Source of the DNA: Pectinatus haikarae
GTDB taxonomy: Bacteria; Bacillota; Negativicutes; Selenomonadales; Selenomonadaceae
Reading direction: 5' to 3'
Assembly: GCF_015732185.1 (NCBI RefSeq)
Contig: NZ_WIQM01000009.1
Coordinates: 1-64,000 of the forward strand
Length of the DNA stretch: 64,000 nt
The position numbers were made by a program, and so were the translations under genes. This document shows positions 28,698 through 37,471 of this stretch, piece by piece. Position 1 is the stretch's first letter. Each line of letters starts with the position of its first letter. The notes below the pieces were generated by a model that was not told where the DNA came from, did no database searches, and saw only the letters and a program-made list of their open reading frames with translations.

Positions 28698-28924
28698 TTT
28701 GCTCCTAAAAAGATTAAATAATTTTCTTTACTTCATGGGCTTTTTGTAATATAGGGCTGGTATTAATCCCTGCTTCCTGTGTTAAACCCATATCTGTCAG
28801 AACTCCTTTAAGTTCAGGTTCCCTAAATAGCCTCCATCAGACTTCAAGCCCATATAATTTATCATCGACGGCACATTCATAGAATCAGCTGCTGCAACTG
28901 GCAAATACATCCCATTAAAAATTT
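28698..28924 (-). other. Decayed coding remnant
   Basis: A short minus-strand frame (28797-28910) reads MYLPVAAADSMNVPSMINYM and onwards to a stop; an adjoining frame reads MGLTQEAGINTSPILQKAHE. Together they look like the C-terminal end of some larger protein with a frame break. No family was recognised with confidence. Confidence 0.3.
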
Positions 28925-30157
28925 TTATTGTCCAAAGTAATTTTCTATTTCCTGCATGCGATCTTCGATATTAACATGAAATGGGCACCGTGGTTCACAT
29001 TCGCCGCAACGCGCACAATCACGAGCTGTACGATTCAATTTAAAATAATGATCCTTTGCTAAGGCATCACCGGATTTTGCAAGATCATAATATTTACTGA
29101 CAGAGGCAATATCTATGCCATATGGACATGGCTGGCAATGGTCACAATATATGCATACACCTTCCATATCCTGTTTACTCGCCGCAAAAACAGCTGAATA
29201 ATCGCGCTCCTCGCGTGACGTGTTGTAAAAAGCCAGCGCTGCGTTGATGTCAGACATATTCCGCACACCAGGTATGCAGGATATTACTGCAGGACGATCC
29301 AGGGCATACTGAATGCATTGTGCCGTTGTCATGGCTTTGCCAAAAGGTGAACTGCTATCCGACAAAAGCCGTCCGCCACCATAAACCTTCATGACCGTAA
29401 TTACTGCGCCGCGTTTTTGTGCTTCCTCATAAAGATTCTTGCGATCAGCAGCCAGTTTCAACACACCATTCTCTGGTACGAAATCGTAAGCCGGATTTAG
29501 ACTAAACATAAAGACATCAATCAAGCCTGTCTCAAGAAATTTTTTACTGATATCTACAGAATGCGAAGAAAACCCAATATAGCGGATGGTGCCATCCTTT
29601 TTTAATTTTTGTGCATAATCTAAAAGTCCATTATCTATAACTTTCTGAAAATCTTCTGCTGTATCAACATAATGGATCATCCCTATATCACTATAATCAG
29701 TACCAAATCCCTTAAGCTGCTGCTCAAAACCGCTCTGAACCTGCTTCATATCGCGCGTTCTTGTATATGTTTCATTTGGATAATAAACACCAATATGCAT
29801 TTGCGTAAGCATTTTGTCACGTCGACCTTTGATCCCCGCAGCCATTGCCTCCGACGGGCCAAAATTTGACATTACAGTATCCATGAGATTAATGCCATGC
29901 TCTGCTGCATAGGCAATCATGCGTTCGATATTTTTTGCTGAAGATTCATGAAGCGCACTTGCCCCAATAGCAAGCGTACTGATTTTTTCTCCTGAATGTG
30001 GAATTTGCCTATATTCAACAGTTCCGCTGAATTCAAAAGCATCAGCCTCTTGTTTTTGCTCTTCTTTCGTTGTAAACGGATCTTCAAAATCGCAGCCGCC
30101 AAGCATCAGACCTATAGCACCTAGTCCCAGTCCTCGTATAAAGCTCCTTCTTCTCAC
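28925..30157 (-). CDS. Tat-exported aldo/keto reductase with ferredoxin domain
   Basis: The 410-residue protein starts MRRRSFIRGLGLGAIGLMLGGC: a twin-arginine motif plus a lipobox-like LGGC, so Tat export and lipid anchoring are likely. The middle is an aldo/keto reductase TIM barrel (GASALHESSAKNIERMIAYA, RYIGFSSHSVDISKKFLETG). The C-terminal domain has two cysteine sets: CIYCDHCQPCPYGIDI and CARCGECEPRCPF. The fusion is known in Firmicutes and Bacteroidetes as an AKR with 4Fe-4S domain. The substrate is unknown. A paralogue without signal lies at 33024-34172. Confidence 0.85.
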   Translation of the reverse strand: MRRRSFIRGLGLGAIGLMLGGCDFEDPFTTKEEQKQEADAFEFSGTVEYRQIPHSGEKISTLAIGASALHESSAKNIERMIAYAAEHGINLMDTVMSNFGPSEAMAAGIKGRRDKMLTQMHIGVYYPNETYTRTRDMKQVQSGFEQQLKGFGTDYSDIGMIHYVDTAEDFQKVIDNGLLDYAQKLKKDGTIRYIGFSSHSVDISKKFLETGLIDVFMFSLNPAYDFVPENGVLKLAADRKNLYEEAQKRGAVITVMKVYGGGRLLSDSSSPFGKAMTTAQCIQYALDRPAVISCIPGVRNMSDINAALAFYNTSREERDYSAVFAASKQDMEGVCIYCDHCQPCPYGIDIASVSKYYDLAKSGDALAKDHYFKLNRTARDCARCGECEPRCPFHVNIEDRMQEIENYFGQ

Positions 30158-30369
30158 TTATTCCATCTCCCAATATAAATAGAAACTCACTTAATACCTT
30201 ATAAAGGCCACTTGCACATCGCCTTTTCCCACAGACTCTTTCAATCCGTCAACGTCTGCAATATAATCTATCCTTACATAGCCGCTATAAGAATTACTGC
30301 ACGTCGTATAAAAAGGTACTAAATAATTACTGGACCAATGCCTTTCTTTCATACAAACTCAAAATTCGT
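30158..30369 (-). other. Remnant of an unidentified gene end
   Basis: A minus-strand frame with SGYVRIDYIADVDGLKE, GKGDVQVAFIRY and a stop near 30194 has no start. It may be the end of a cyclophilin-like or flavin protein, but this is not certain. Confidence 0.25.
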
Positions 30370-31608
30370 CTACAAGACAGTATTCTTTTTCTTTTTTTTC
30401 AGTATAATCCCTGGACTTGACTCCAATTCAAGTACTTTTTTCAAATTTAAACTATTTTTTTCTGTCAAACAGTTAATCTGAGCAAAAATTACTAATCCTG
30501 CAAGCGCAATAAAAGACAGTCCAACAAGAACAACATAAGGAGTACCCCATTCTGCAATAAATATTCCACCGGTGACAGTTCCCAAAGTTGTCCCTAAATT
30601 TGCCGAAGTCAAAAAAACCCCATTAGCCAAATCTGGAGCCTCAGGTGCTGCATGAGAAATCCAATACTGCGTGACATTTGCATTGATACCACCTAAAAGG
30701 CCCCAGAGAATCGTTAGTATTATCATTGGTATCAGGAACTGCCCTCCCAGAAATAACAAACTATACATGCCAAACAAAGTAATTATAAAAAAACGAACCG
30801 TATGCAAAGCGTTACGGGTAAGCAATTCCCCTGCCAGCATGCTGCCAAAAATATTCATCGCACCATAAATAAATAACATTACACTCGCTGTCGATAAAGA
30901 TACCGTTGTGACACGCTCCAAATACTCTGCCAGATAATTAAATACACCAAAGACAGCTCCATTCATAAGAATGACCGCTAAAATTGATATCAGCAGCATC
31001 GGTTTTTTCAATACACTGATCTGTGATCCATAGGATAACCGCTGTTTCACCGGCATTGAAGGAACAAAAATCAGTGTCACCAAAAATACAAAAACGTTAA
31101 TAAATGCAAAAAAACTTAATGCCATTTTCAAAGAAAATGCTCCTGCAATAAAATTACTGATTGGCACACCGATAACCATTCCAGCAGACACGCCAATCAC
31201 AATCTTCGTTACAGCTTTCGGTGCCAACTCCGGTTTCACAGATGCCGCTGCTACGCTAAAGGCCAAAGAACAGTATATTGGATGAAAAAAGGCCGGGATG
31301 ACTCTAGCAATTAATAAAATTGTAAAATTTGGTGCGAAAATTGATACAATATTTCCCAAAATAAAAATACCTAAAACCATCAACATAACCAATTTTCTAT
31401 TAATACCGGAAAACAGCAGGGGCATTGTCGGACCGGCAATTGCAACTCCCAGCGCGAACAAACTCACGAGAGTTCCAGCCTCCATGATACTGACATCAAA
31501 CTGCGAAGCAATAAATGGCAAGATACCGACAAACCCCATCTCCGTATTTAGGATACCAAATACACCAACCGCCAAAATATAAACCAACATATTATTTTTT
31601 TTTAACAT
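30370..31608 (-). CDS. MFS transporter, AraJ/YdhP-like
   Basis: The start MLKKNNMLVYILAVGVFGIL follows GGGGAGTG. The 412-residue permease has 12 helices and the early motif NTEMGFVGILPFIASQFDVS typical of the arabinose-efflux (AraJ) / chloramphenicol-resistance branch of MFS exporters. It is divergent from the LysR gene at 31785, with a palindrome in the 176-base gap, so LysR control is likely. Substrate unknown. The C-terminus is lysine-rich (KKKKKN). Confidence 0.9.
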   Translation of the reverse strand: MLKKNNMLVYILAVGVFGILNTEMGFVGILPFIASQFDVSIMEAGTLVSLFALGVAIAGPTMPLLFSGINRKLVMLMVLGIFILGNIVSIFAPNFTILLIARVIPAFFHPIYCSLAFSVAAASVKPELAPKAVTKIVIGVSAGMVIGVPISNFIAGAFSLKMALSFFAFINVFVFLVTLIFVPSMPVKQRLSYGSQISVLKKPMLLISILAVILMNGAVFGVFNYLAEYLERVTTVSLSTASVMLFIYGAMNIFGSMLAGELLTRNALHTVRFFIITLFGMYSLLFLGGQFLIPMIILTILWGLLGGINANVTQYWISHAAPEAPDLANGVFLTSANLGTTLGTVTGGIFIAEWGTPYVVLVGLSFIALAGLVIFAQINCLTEKNSLNLKKVLELESSPGIILKKKKKNTVL

Positions 31609-31729
31609 AACACTCCCCATTCCGCAAACAATTAAAAAAATTTCAAGCTCCTTCGTCTATATATCTCCTTATGTTTCATTATAAAATCACTCTGGTATGA
31701 TAACAAATGCCTATATTAAATGATAATTT

Positions 31730-31744
31730 ATGCTTCAAAAGCAT
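31730..31744. promoter_or_regulatory. Candidate LysR-type operator (site B)
   Basis: ATGCTTCAAAAGCAT, a 6-3-6 inverted repeat, lies 41 bases before the LysR start and in the gap to the divergent MFS gene. Flanks (ATTTTAA on the right) match site A at 27688. Confidence 0.55.
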
Positions 31745-31784
31745 TATTTTAAATGTTATACTACAAATAAAACAGGTGTTAATC

Positions 31785-32678
31785 ATGGAATTTAGAGTTT
31801 TATCCTATTTTTTAACCGTTGCTAAGGAAGAAAATATCTCCAAGGCTGCCGAGGCCCTCCATATTACTCAACCGACGTTATCCCGTCAACTTTCTGAACT
31901 TGAAGAAGAATTGGGCGTGCAGCTGCTTAACCGTGGCAAACGAAAAACTACTCTCACAGATGCAGGGCTTCTGCTACGTAAACGTGCTGAAGAAATCACC
32001 TCATTGACAGAGAAAACAAAACGGGAATTTCGCCAGTCAGATGCAATAGTTAATGGTGACATATACATTGGCTGCGGTGAAACGAACGCTATGCATCGTA
32101 TGGCCCTGACCGCTAAAAAGCTCCAGACTGATTACCCGCATATACGCTATCACCTATTCAGCGCAAAAGCGGATGATGTAACCGAACGGTTAGATAAAGG
32201 ATTACTTGATTTTGGCCTGCTCATTGAACCAGCCAACATCCGAAAATATCATTCTTTCGAACTACCAGATACTGATTTTTGGGGACTGCTGATGCGCAGG
32301 GATTCTTCGTTGTGCTGCAAGACACGAATTACTCCACACGATCTCTGGGATATTCCATTGCTGATTTCTCAACAATCACTGGATACCCATGAACTTTACC
32401 ATTGGCTGCAAAAAGAACAAGGGGAACTAAATATTATTTCCACTTACAACTTGATTTTCAATGCTTCACTCATGGTAGAAGCTGGACTTGGTTATGCGTT
32501 ATGTTTGGATAAACTAGTCCATACCGGACCAGATAGTTTATTACGTTTCCGCCCGCTACAACCGCAGCTTCCTGCACATGTTTATTTGATCTGGAAAAAA
32601 CAACAACTTTTCTCCAAAGCAGCCGCATTATTTCTCGATAAACTGAAAGAACAAATTGATATACATTTAAGAAATTGA
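31785..32678 (+). CDS. LysR-family regulator
   Basis: The start MEFRVLSYFLTVAKEENISK follows ACAGGTG; this is a standard LysR N-terminus, and the upstream extension is rejected. The 297-residue protein has the winged helix (EALHITQPTLSRQLSELEEELGVQL) and a substrate-binding domain. A near paralogue is at 36173-37063. It probably controls the divergent MFS gene and its own. Confidence 0.93.
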   Translation: MEFRVLSYFLTVAKEENISKAAEALHITQPTLSRQLSELEEELGVQLLNRGKRKTTLTDAGLLLRKRAEEITSLTEKTKREFRQSDAIVNGDIYIGCGETNAMHRMALTAKKLQTDYPHIRYHLFSAKADDVTERLDKGLLDFGLLIEPANIRKYHSFELPDTDFWGLLMRRDSSLCCKTRITPHDLWDIPLLISQQSLDTHELYHWLQKEQGELNIISTYNLIFNASLMVEAGLGYALCLDKLVHTGPDSLLRFRPLQPQLPAHVYLIWKKQQLFSKAAALFLDKLKEQIDIHLRN

Positions 32679-33023
32679 TTACCATTTTTTCGATTATATA
32701 ACCCAGCTACCAGAATTTCATGAACACTCGAGTAACTAATTTATTATATTGTTGATTTGAAGATTTCATTAATGCATTATTGTCAAGATTTTTATCGTAA
32801 TATACTATCCATTTTTAACTGAATAACATTTCACAGAAAAATTAATATCTATTTAACATAAAGGTCCAATGTCTGTTATTTCGAAACAGGCATTGGACCT
32901 TTATTATAGAATGATATTTCTTAAATATGGCACGAATAAAAAATCAGCTTTAGCAAAGCACTAAGCATGATAATATTTGCCCAGGCTCATCCTAGTCAAT
33001 GTAATTGAATGATTTTCTACCGC
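32679..33023. other. Intergenic stretch with a terminator
   Basis: No gene is seen. It carries the terminator at 32860-32903 between the convergent LysR and aldo/keto reductase genes. A partial match to the ATGCTT palindrome on the minus strand (near 32952-32967) may be a relic operator. Confidence 0.5.
32860..32903. terminator. Bidirectional terminator
   Basis: AAAGGTCCAATG (32860-32871) pairs perfectly with CATTGGACCTTT (32891-32902). A/T runs flank both sides. Confidence 0.85.
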
Positions 33024-34172
33024 TCATTTTTTAAAGACCTCTTTCGCTCGCATCATATTCTGCCGCACTGGAACATGAAATGGACAGCGCTTCTCACAAG
33101 CACCGCAGTCAATGCATTCAAAAGCTGTATGTTTCAAGATGGCATAATGTTCACGCACAGTTTCTGGTATTTTTTCTTGCGCTTCAGCAAGATTGAGAAG
33201 TTTAGTGACCATAGCAACGTCAATACCTTTCGGACAAGGTGCGCAGTGACCGCAGTACATGCAGTGTCCTTTCCAATTGATTCGCGGGAAAGAAGTAAAG
33301 GCTGCTGCATAATCTTTTTCCTCCATAGAAGCGGTCTCATAGTGTACACTTATTTCTAATTCCTCTACAGTATGCGCTCCTGCTAAAACTGTTGCTACTG
33401 CCGGGCGTGTTAAAGCGTAGTGAAGGCACTGAACCGGAGCAAGTGCCATGCCCGCAGGAGACAATTTTGCATTTAAAAGATCACCACCGCCAAATGCTTT
33501 CATGACAGTAATGCCGACGCCACGGCGTTGACAGACTTCATAAAGTTTTTCTCGATCTGGATTCATATTGAGCAGCGACTTCTCGTAGCTTTTTCCGTTC
33601 CAAAGATCATCGCAATCCTCACTGGCCGGCTGAAGATCATAACAGGGGTTAATACTAAACATCAGCACGTCAATAAGTCCGCTTTCCACTGCCTCCAGAG
33701 CGACAATAGGATTATGGCTGCTAAGACCAAGATGACGTATTTTACCTGCTGCTTGCAATTCCTTCGCATACCGTATAATTGGACCGTTGGCAACCTGCCG
33801 CCAGTCATCAAGCGAATCTACATAATGGACCATGCCGACTTCTACTGAATCAATATTCAGGCGCCACAGCATATCCTCAAAACTCGGCCTAACTTCATCA
33901 ATTTTACGTGTACGCTCATACTGCCCATTTTTCCAAACTGCGCAAAGATGTACCTGCAAAATAAATTTATTTCTCCTACCGGCAAGTGCCTGCCCCAGCC
34001 GGCTGCGCCAAACAGGATTTGGTGCGTAGAAATCAATATAATTAACGCCCACCCGTTCCGCAGTATCTAAAAAATCATCCATATATACACCGTTATGATC
34101 AATAAGACCTTCGCATCCAATACCAATTTCACTTACCTTAAGACCCGTTTGTCCAAGTTCACGATACTGCAT
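33024..34172 (-). CDS. Cytosolic aldo/keto reductase with ferredoxin domain
   Basis: The 382-residue protein has the AKR barrel (MQYRELGQTGLKVSEIGIG, IRHLGLSSHNPIVALEAVESG, VTVMKAFGGGDLL-like GITVMKAFGGGDLLNAK). The C-terminal cluster domain has CMYCGHCAPCPKGIDV and CIDCGACEKRCPFHV. It has no signal peptide, unlike the relative at 28925. The start follows TAGGAGGAA. A promoter with TTGACT and a long 19-base spacer may lie at about 34205-34260. Substrate unknown. Confidence 0.88.
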   Translation of the reverse strand: MQYRELGQTGLKVSEIGIGCEGLIDHNGVYMDDFLDTAERVGVNYIDFYAPNPVWRSRLGQALAGRRNKFILQVHLCAVWKNGQYERTRKIDEVRPSFEDMLWRLNIDSVEVGMVHYVDSLDDWRQVANGPIIRYAKELQAAGKIRHLGLSSHNPIVALEAVESGLIDVLMFSINPCYDLQPASEDCDDLWNGKSYEKSLLNMNPDREKLYEVCQRRGVGITVMKAFGGGDLLNAKLSPAGMALAPVQCLHYALTRPAVATVLAGAHTVEELEISVHYETASMEEKDYAAAFTSFPRINWKGHCMYCGHCAPCPKGIDVAMVTKLLNLAEAQEKIPETVREHYAILKHTAFECIDCGACEKRCPFHVPVRQNMMRAKEVFKK

Positions 34173-34558
34173 TCCATGATTTCCTCCTATTTAGGCTTAA
34201 AATATTGTCACTTATTTTCTTATTATCGTACTCTATGGTCCAGACTCAAAGTCAAGTTGAATTTTTTAAAGAAAAAATTTTCCTGAACCATATTCACCTC
34301 GACTCAATTTAAAGTGTTAAACTCTAAGTGAATACAAATCATTTTCTGTTCTTAAATAAAAGAAAAATTATTTATAAATTGGAATGACAATTCCTTATCA
34401 CGTCGTCTGCGCTTGCGATGCTCATAGTGCACTATCTACTTATAATGATATTGTTTTGGCATCAACATAATTGATATACCCATCAGGCATAAAAATCATC
34501 GTTACATAAAGCCTTTACCGCAGTTCCCTATGCTTTTCGTATTTCTTACGAGACCTAC
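34173..34558. other. Intergenic stretch
   Basis: It includes the upstream region of the aldo/keto reductase and about 200 bases of decayed sequence before the flavodoxin stop. A minus-strand frame there reads MPDGYINYVDAKTISL and ends; no family is recognised. Confidence 0.3.
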
Positions 34559-35035
34559 CTATTTTATCCCGTTTTTCTTTAACCAAGCTTCGACATCGCT
34601 GTCTTTAACTGAGCTGCCATAACTGGAGAACATGGAAAGTACCGTCGATTTTTTACAGGCCAGCTTTACATTTTTCTCAATATAGCCGGAGCCCCCACCG
34701 CCATGTGTGCAGAATGGAATAACTGTCTTGCTCGCTAAATCATATTCTGCAAGGAAGGTGGCAATAGGTGGTGCCATGGTACTCCACCAATTCGGAGTGC
34801 CCACGAAAACGCTGTCAAAGTCAGCAATGTTCTTAATTTTTGTCTTAAGCGGCGGGTGGTATCCAGCTTCAATTTCCTTTTTTGCCTGATCTACAACCGC
34901 AGTGTAATCACCTGGATAAGCTCTTTCCGGTTCTAATTCGTAGAGCATACCAGCGGTTTTTGCTGAAATCAGCTTTGCAAGCTTACGCGTGTTGGAAGAA
35001 TGCGAATAGTAAACAATCAAAATTTTTCTACTCAT
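34559..35035 (-). CDS. Flavodoxin
   Basis: The start MSRKILIVYYSHSSNTRKLA is set by GAGAGGAA. The 158-residue protein has the FMN phosphate loop YYSHSSNTRKLA, a TPNWWSTMAPPIATFL loop and FCTHGGGGSGY, as in flavodoxin-4 type (long-loop) proteins. It is the last gene in a run with a tautomerase and a flavin reductase, so it may be an electron carrier for that set. Confidence 0.88.
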   Translation of the reverse strand: MSRKILIVYYSHSSNTRKLAKLISAKTAGMLYELEPERAYPGDYTAVVDQAKKEIEAGYHPPLKTKIKNIADFDSVFVGTPNWWSTMAPPIATFLAEYDLASKTVIPFCTHGGGGSGYIEKNVKLACKKSTVLSMFSSYGSSVKDSDVEAWLKKNGIK

Positions 35036-35064
35036 TTTTAAAATTCCTCTCATTATAAATTGAT

Positions 35065-35619
35065 TTATACTTTATACTGATCAGCAAAACTCACGCACAT
35101 ACCTAAAACAGCACCTGTCTTAACATACTCATAGGTCGGCATTTCAAAGAGAACTGGTTTTAAAACGTGATAATCAATTTTCCCTTCCTCATTCAGAATA
35201 GATTCTTCTGCATAGGTGTGTTCTATTTTCAACACAAAACTTTCGAATCCTTCTGTATCATAAACATCAACAACACTGCATTCCATCGTAAGCGGAGATG
35301 CATTCACAAGTGGTGCACCCAATTCACCAATGGAATGAGCAAATACTGTAGATTTATCAACCTTGCTGCCACTTACTTTACCAACATACGATGCCTCAGA
35401 CAGCAATTTTTCATTTACAATATTTACTGAGAGAACTTTATTTTCCTTAATGCCTTTATTTGTATAATGAGGTTTTGCCAGACTTACCATAATTCGATCA
35501 TGACCGATAATACCGACATGTCCGGCAATCAGCCAGTTGGGTTTATCTTGCACCATTGCACCTATAATCACCAACGGTGTTGGGTATAATCCTAAAACTG
35601 AACCAATATCTTTTTTCAT
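35065..35619 (-). CDS. Flavin reductase-like FMN-binding protein
   Basis: The 184-residue protein has a split-barrel flavin reductase fold: LYPTPLVIIGAMVQDKPNWL near the start, MVSLAKPHYTNKGIKENKVLSVNIV and ASYVGKVSG. Such proteins bind FMN and use NAD(P)H or a partner. It lies between a tautomerase and a flavodoxin, all in one direction with short gaps, so they form an operon under the MerR-type promoter at 35909. Confidence 0.85.
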   Translation of the reverse strand: MKKDIGSVLGLYPTPLVIIGAMVQDKPNWLIAGHVGIIGHDRIMVSLAKPHYTNKGIKENKVLSVNIVNEKLLSEASYVGKVSGSKVDKSTVFAHSIGELGAPLVNASPLTMECSVVDVYDTEGFESFVLKIEHTYAEESILNEEGKIDYHVLKPVLFEMPTYEYVKTGAVLGMCVSFADQYKV

Positions 35620-35662
35620 ATGAAAATTCTCCTATATATTTTTTTAAATGTAAGTGTATATT

Positions 35663-35875
35663 CTACATATTATCTGAGGTTCTTTTCTTTGCAATATCTG
35701 TAAGCGTTCTACCGCCAATTCCCCAATTATCCGCATAATTTTCTTTAATGAGCACATAAAATCCTGACGCTGGAATTCCTAATATTTTGCTCGCATCTTG
35801 CGTGATATCTGCAATAAGCTGTTTTTTCTGTTCGGTACTCACATGAGGACCTGCTTCTATCTGAATATATGGCAT
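35663..35875 (-). CDS. 4-oxalocrotonate tautomerase-like protein
   Basis: Starting at MPYIQIEAGPHVSTEQKKQL, so that Pro is residue 1 after Met removal, gives a 70-residue protein of normal family size. Pro1 is the catalytic base of this family. A ribosome site (GAGAGGATG) lies before it. The tail IGGRTLTDIAKKRT is typical. First gene of the operon with flavin reductase and flavodoxin. Confidence 0.88.
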   Translation of the reverse strand: MPYIQIEAGPHVSTEQKKQLIADITQDASKILGIPASGFYVLIKENYADNWGIGGRTLTDIAKKRTSDNM

Positions 35876-35908
35876 AAAAATCATCCTCTCTACTTTAAAT
35901 TTGATATT

Positions 35909-35939
35909 ATTATAAAACCTGAAGTCAGCTTAAGGTCAA
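35909..35939 (-). promoter_or_regulatory. MerR-type promoter with 19-base spacer
   Basis: On the minus strand TTGACC (35934-35939) and TATAAT (35909-35914) are 19 bases apart. The spacer holds the near-palindrome ACCTTAAG-CTGA-CTTCAGGT. Long spacers with a dyad between -35 and -10 are the hallmark of MerR-family activation. A MerR-like gene lies at 37090-37443. Confidence 0.75.
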
Positions 35940-36172
35940 TACCATTTTTCTTTAAATATAATAATTTATTTATCACTAAGCTTGTTTTTTGTATGAAAAA
36001 GGGCACGTAATTTTTTAGTACACATCTGTTTATTAACCAAAATAAAGTAGCAGTATCTTCTTTTATTTCAGTTTATCATATTTATGTATTCTTTAAATCT
36101 ATACTGTTAACGATAAGCACTGTTCTCTGTTTTTCCCAATATAGCGAAAGTTTCAAAATGCAGTATCGCTTA

Positions 36173-37063
36173 CTATTCACTTGTTTGTTGCGCATTATCT
36201 TTACATGTGTGACAATATCCCAAAAAAATACGGGCTGCCTTGGAAAGGGCTTGTTGCTTTTTCCAAGCAAGAACTGCACCCACAGCTCCAATTCCCTTTA
36301 GCGGTATGAATCGCAGTCCTGGAGTCATCTGCTGATGAAAATCATAGCAAATTGCAACACCCAGCCCGCTCCTCACCATATAAACCGTATTTAACAAAAG
36401 ATTATATGTCGCGACTTGATGAAGATTCTCGTACGTCTCACCAAACCAATGTTTCAGATGGGATTGTACCGATATACGTTCTGGCAAAATCAAAGGTACT
36501 TCCAAAAGATCGTCCGGATGTATATTTTCTTTTTCTGCTAATGCACTACTTTCCCGAACCAGAATCCCCCACCGCTCCAGCAATGGCATACGCAGGACTT
36601 CATATTTCATAACATCCACCGGTTCCATCAGCAGCCCAATATCCACCAGACCATTTTCAATTTGTTCTTGGACGACATCTGCCGTCTTACTTTGCACCCG
36701 GAACGTAATCAATGGATACTGCCTATGAAACTCCGCCATCCAAGCAGCCAGCACTGCCATATTCTGTGTATCACCACACCCGATGCGGATGTCTCCAGCC
36801 AACGTTCTACTGCCGATAAACTCCTGCTTCATTTTCTCTGCAAGATCCAGAATATCCTGTGCATGACGGCGTAACAATAAGCCATCCTCGGTTAGCCTGA
36901 CATAATGACTATACCGTTCCAAAAGCTTAACATTTAGTTCCTCCTCCAAGGCACGAATCTGCCTGGACAGGGTTGGCTGCGTCATATGCAGCAGATTCGC
37001 TGCCTTGGTAATATTCTCTTCTCTGGCTACTGTCAAAAAATAGTGCAAAACGCGAAGTTCCAA
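36173..37063 (-). CDS. LysR-family regulator
   Basis: The 296-residue protein starts MELRVLHYFLTVAREENITK and has the LysR winged helix (NLLHMTQPTLSRQIRALEEELNVKLLERY) and a substrate-binding domain. It is close to the LysR at 31785 (same FLTVA-EENI start). It follows the MerR-like gene by 26 bases, so it could be the last gene of a long minus-strand run. Its stop is followed by 288 bases without a gene. Confidence 0.93.
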   Translation of the reverse strand: MELRVLHYFLTVAREENITKAANLLHMTQPTLSRQIRALEEELNVKLLERYSHYVRLTEDGLLLRRHAQDILDLAEKMKQEFIGSRTLAGDIRIGCGDTQNMAVLAAWMAEFHRQYPLITFRVQSKTADVVQEQIENGLVDIGLLMEPVDVMKYEVLRMPLLERWGILVRESSALAEKENIHPDDLLEVPLILPERISVQSHLKHWFGETYENLHQVATYNLLLNTVYMVRSGLGVAICYDFHQQMTPGLRFIPLKGIGAVGAVLAWKKQQALSKAARIFLGYCHTCKDNAQQTSE

Positions 37064-37089
37064 GACAATCCCCCCTTTCGCTTTGGTGG

Positions 37090-37443
37090 TTACCCTTTCG
37101 TATCATCCAAGTCTTTTTTCATCTCATATTTCAAATAATCTATACGGGATATCATCTGTTCTTTCTTATGGATTTCTTCCAGCATATCATTTCGCTTTTC
37201 GTTCAGCAAATCCATACAATGACAGTATTTGCTGTCCTTTTTCATTTTCATATAGCTCATAATTTCGTCCCAAGAAAATCCGAAGTCTAATAAGCTCATG
37301 ATAAAGCTCAGTTCCTTAAGTGCATAATCATCATATATGGTTGCAGCTCCTTCTGACTGTACTTTAGCGATTGAACTGCTTTCGTATTTTTTTAGCACCT
37401 CAAAAGGAATGCTGTACTTTTTATGAACTGCTTCGCGATTCAT
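37090..37443 (-). CDS. MerR-like regulator
   Basis: The start MNREAVHKKYSIPFEVLKKY is set by GGTGGTG. The 117-residue protein has a MerR-type winged helix (IPFEVLKKYESS...YDDYALKELSFIMSLLDFGFSWDEIMSYMKM) and a coiled coil ending KYEMKKDLDD. The family normally twists DNA at promoters with 19-base spacers. One such promoter is seen at 35909. A CHC pair in the coiled-coil region (YCHCMDLL) could be a sensor, but this is a guess. Confidence 0.75.
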   Translation of the reverse strand: MNREAVHKKYSIPFEVLKKYESSSIAKVQSEGAATIYDDYALKELSFIMSLLDFGFSWDEIMSYMKMKKDSKYCHCMDLLNEKRNDMLEEIHKKEQMISRIDYLKYEMKKDLDDTKG

Positions 37444-37471
37444 AATTACACCACCTTTATTTTGTAATGTA

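Noticed and set aside
34205-34260. A second MerR-type promoter before the aldo/keto reductase at 33024-34172
   Set aside because: The 19-base spacer is present (TTGACT, TACGAT), but the dyad in the spacer is poor, so it was not listed as a feature.
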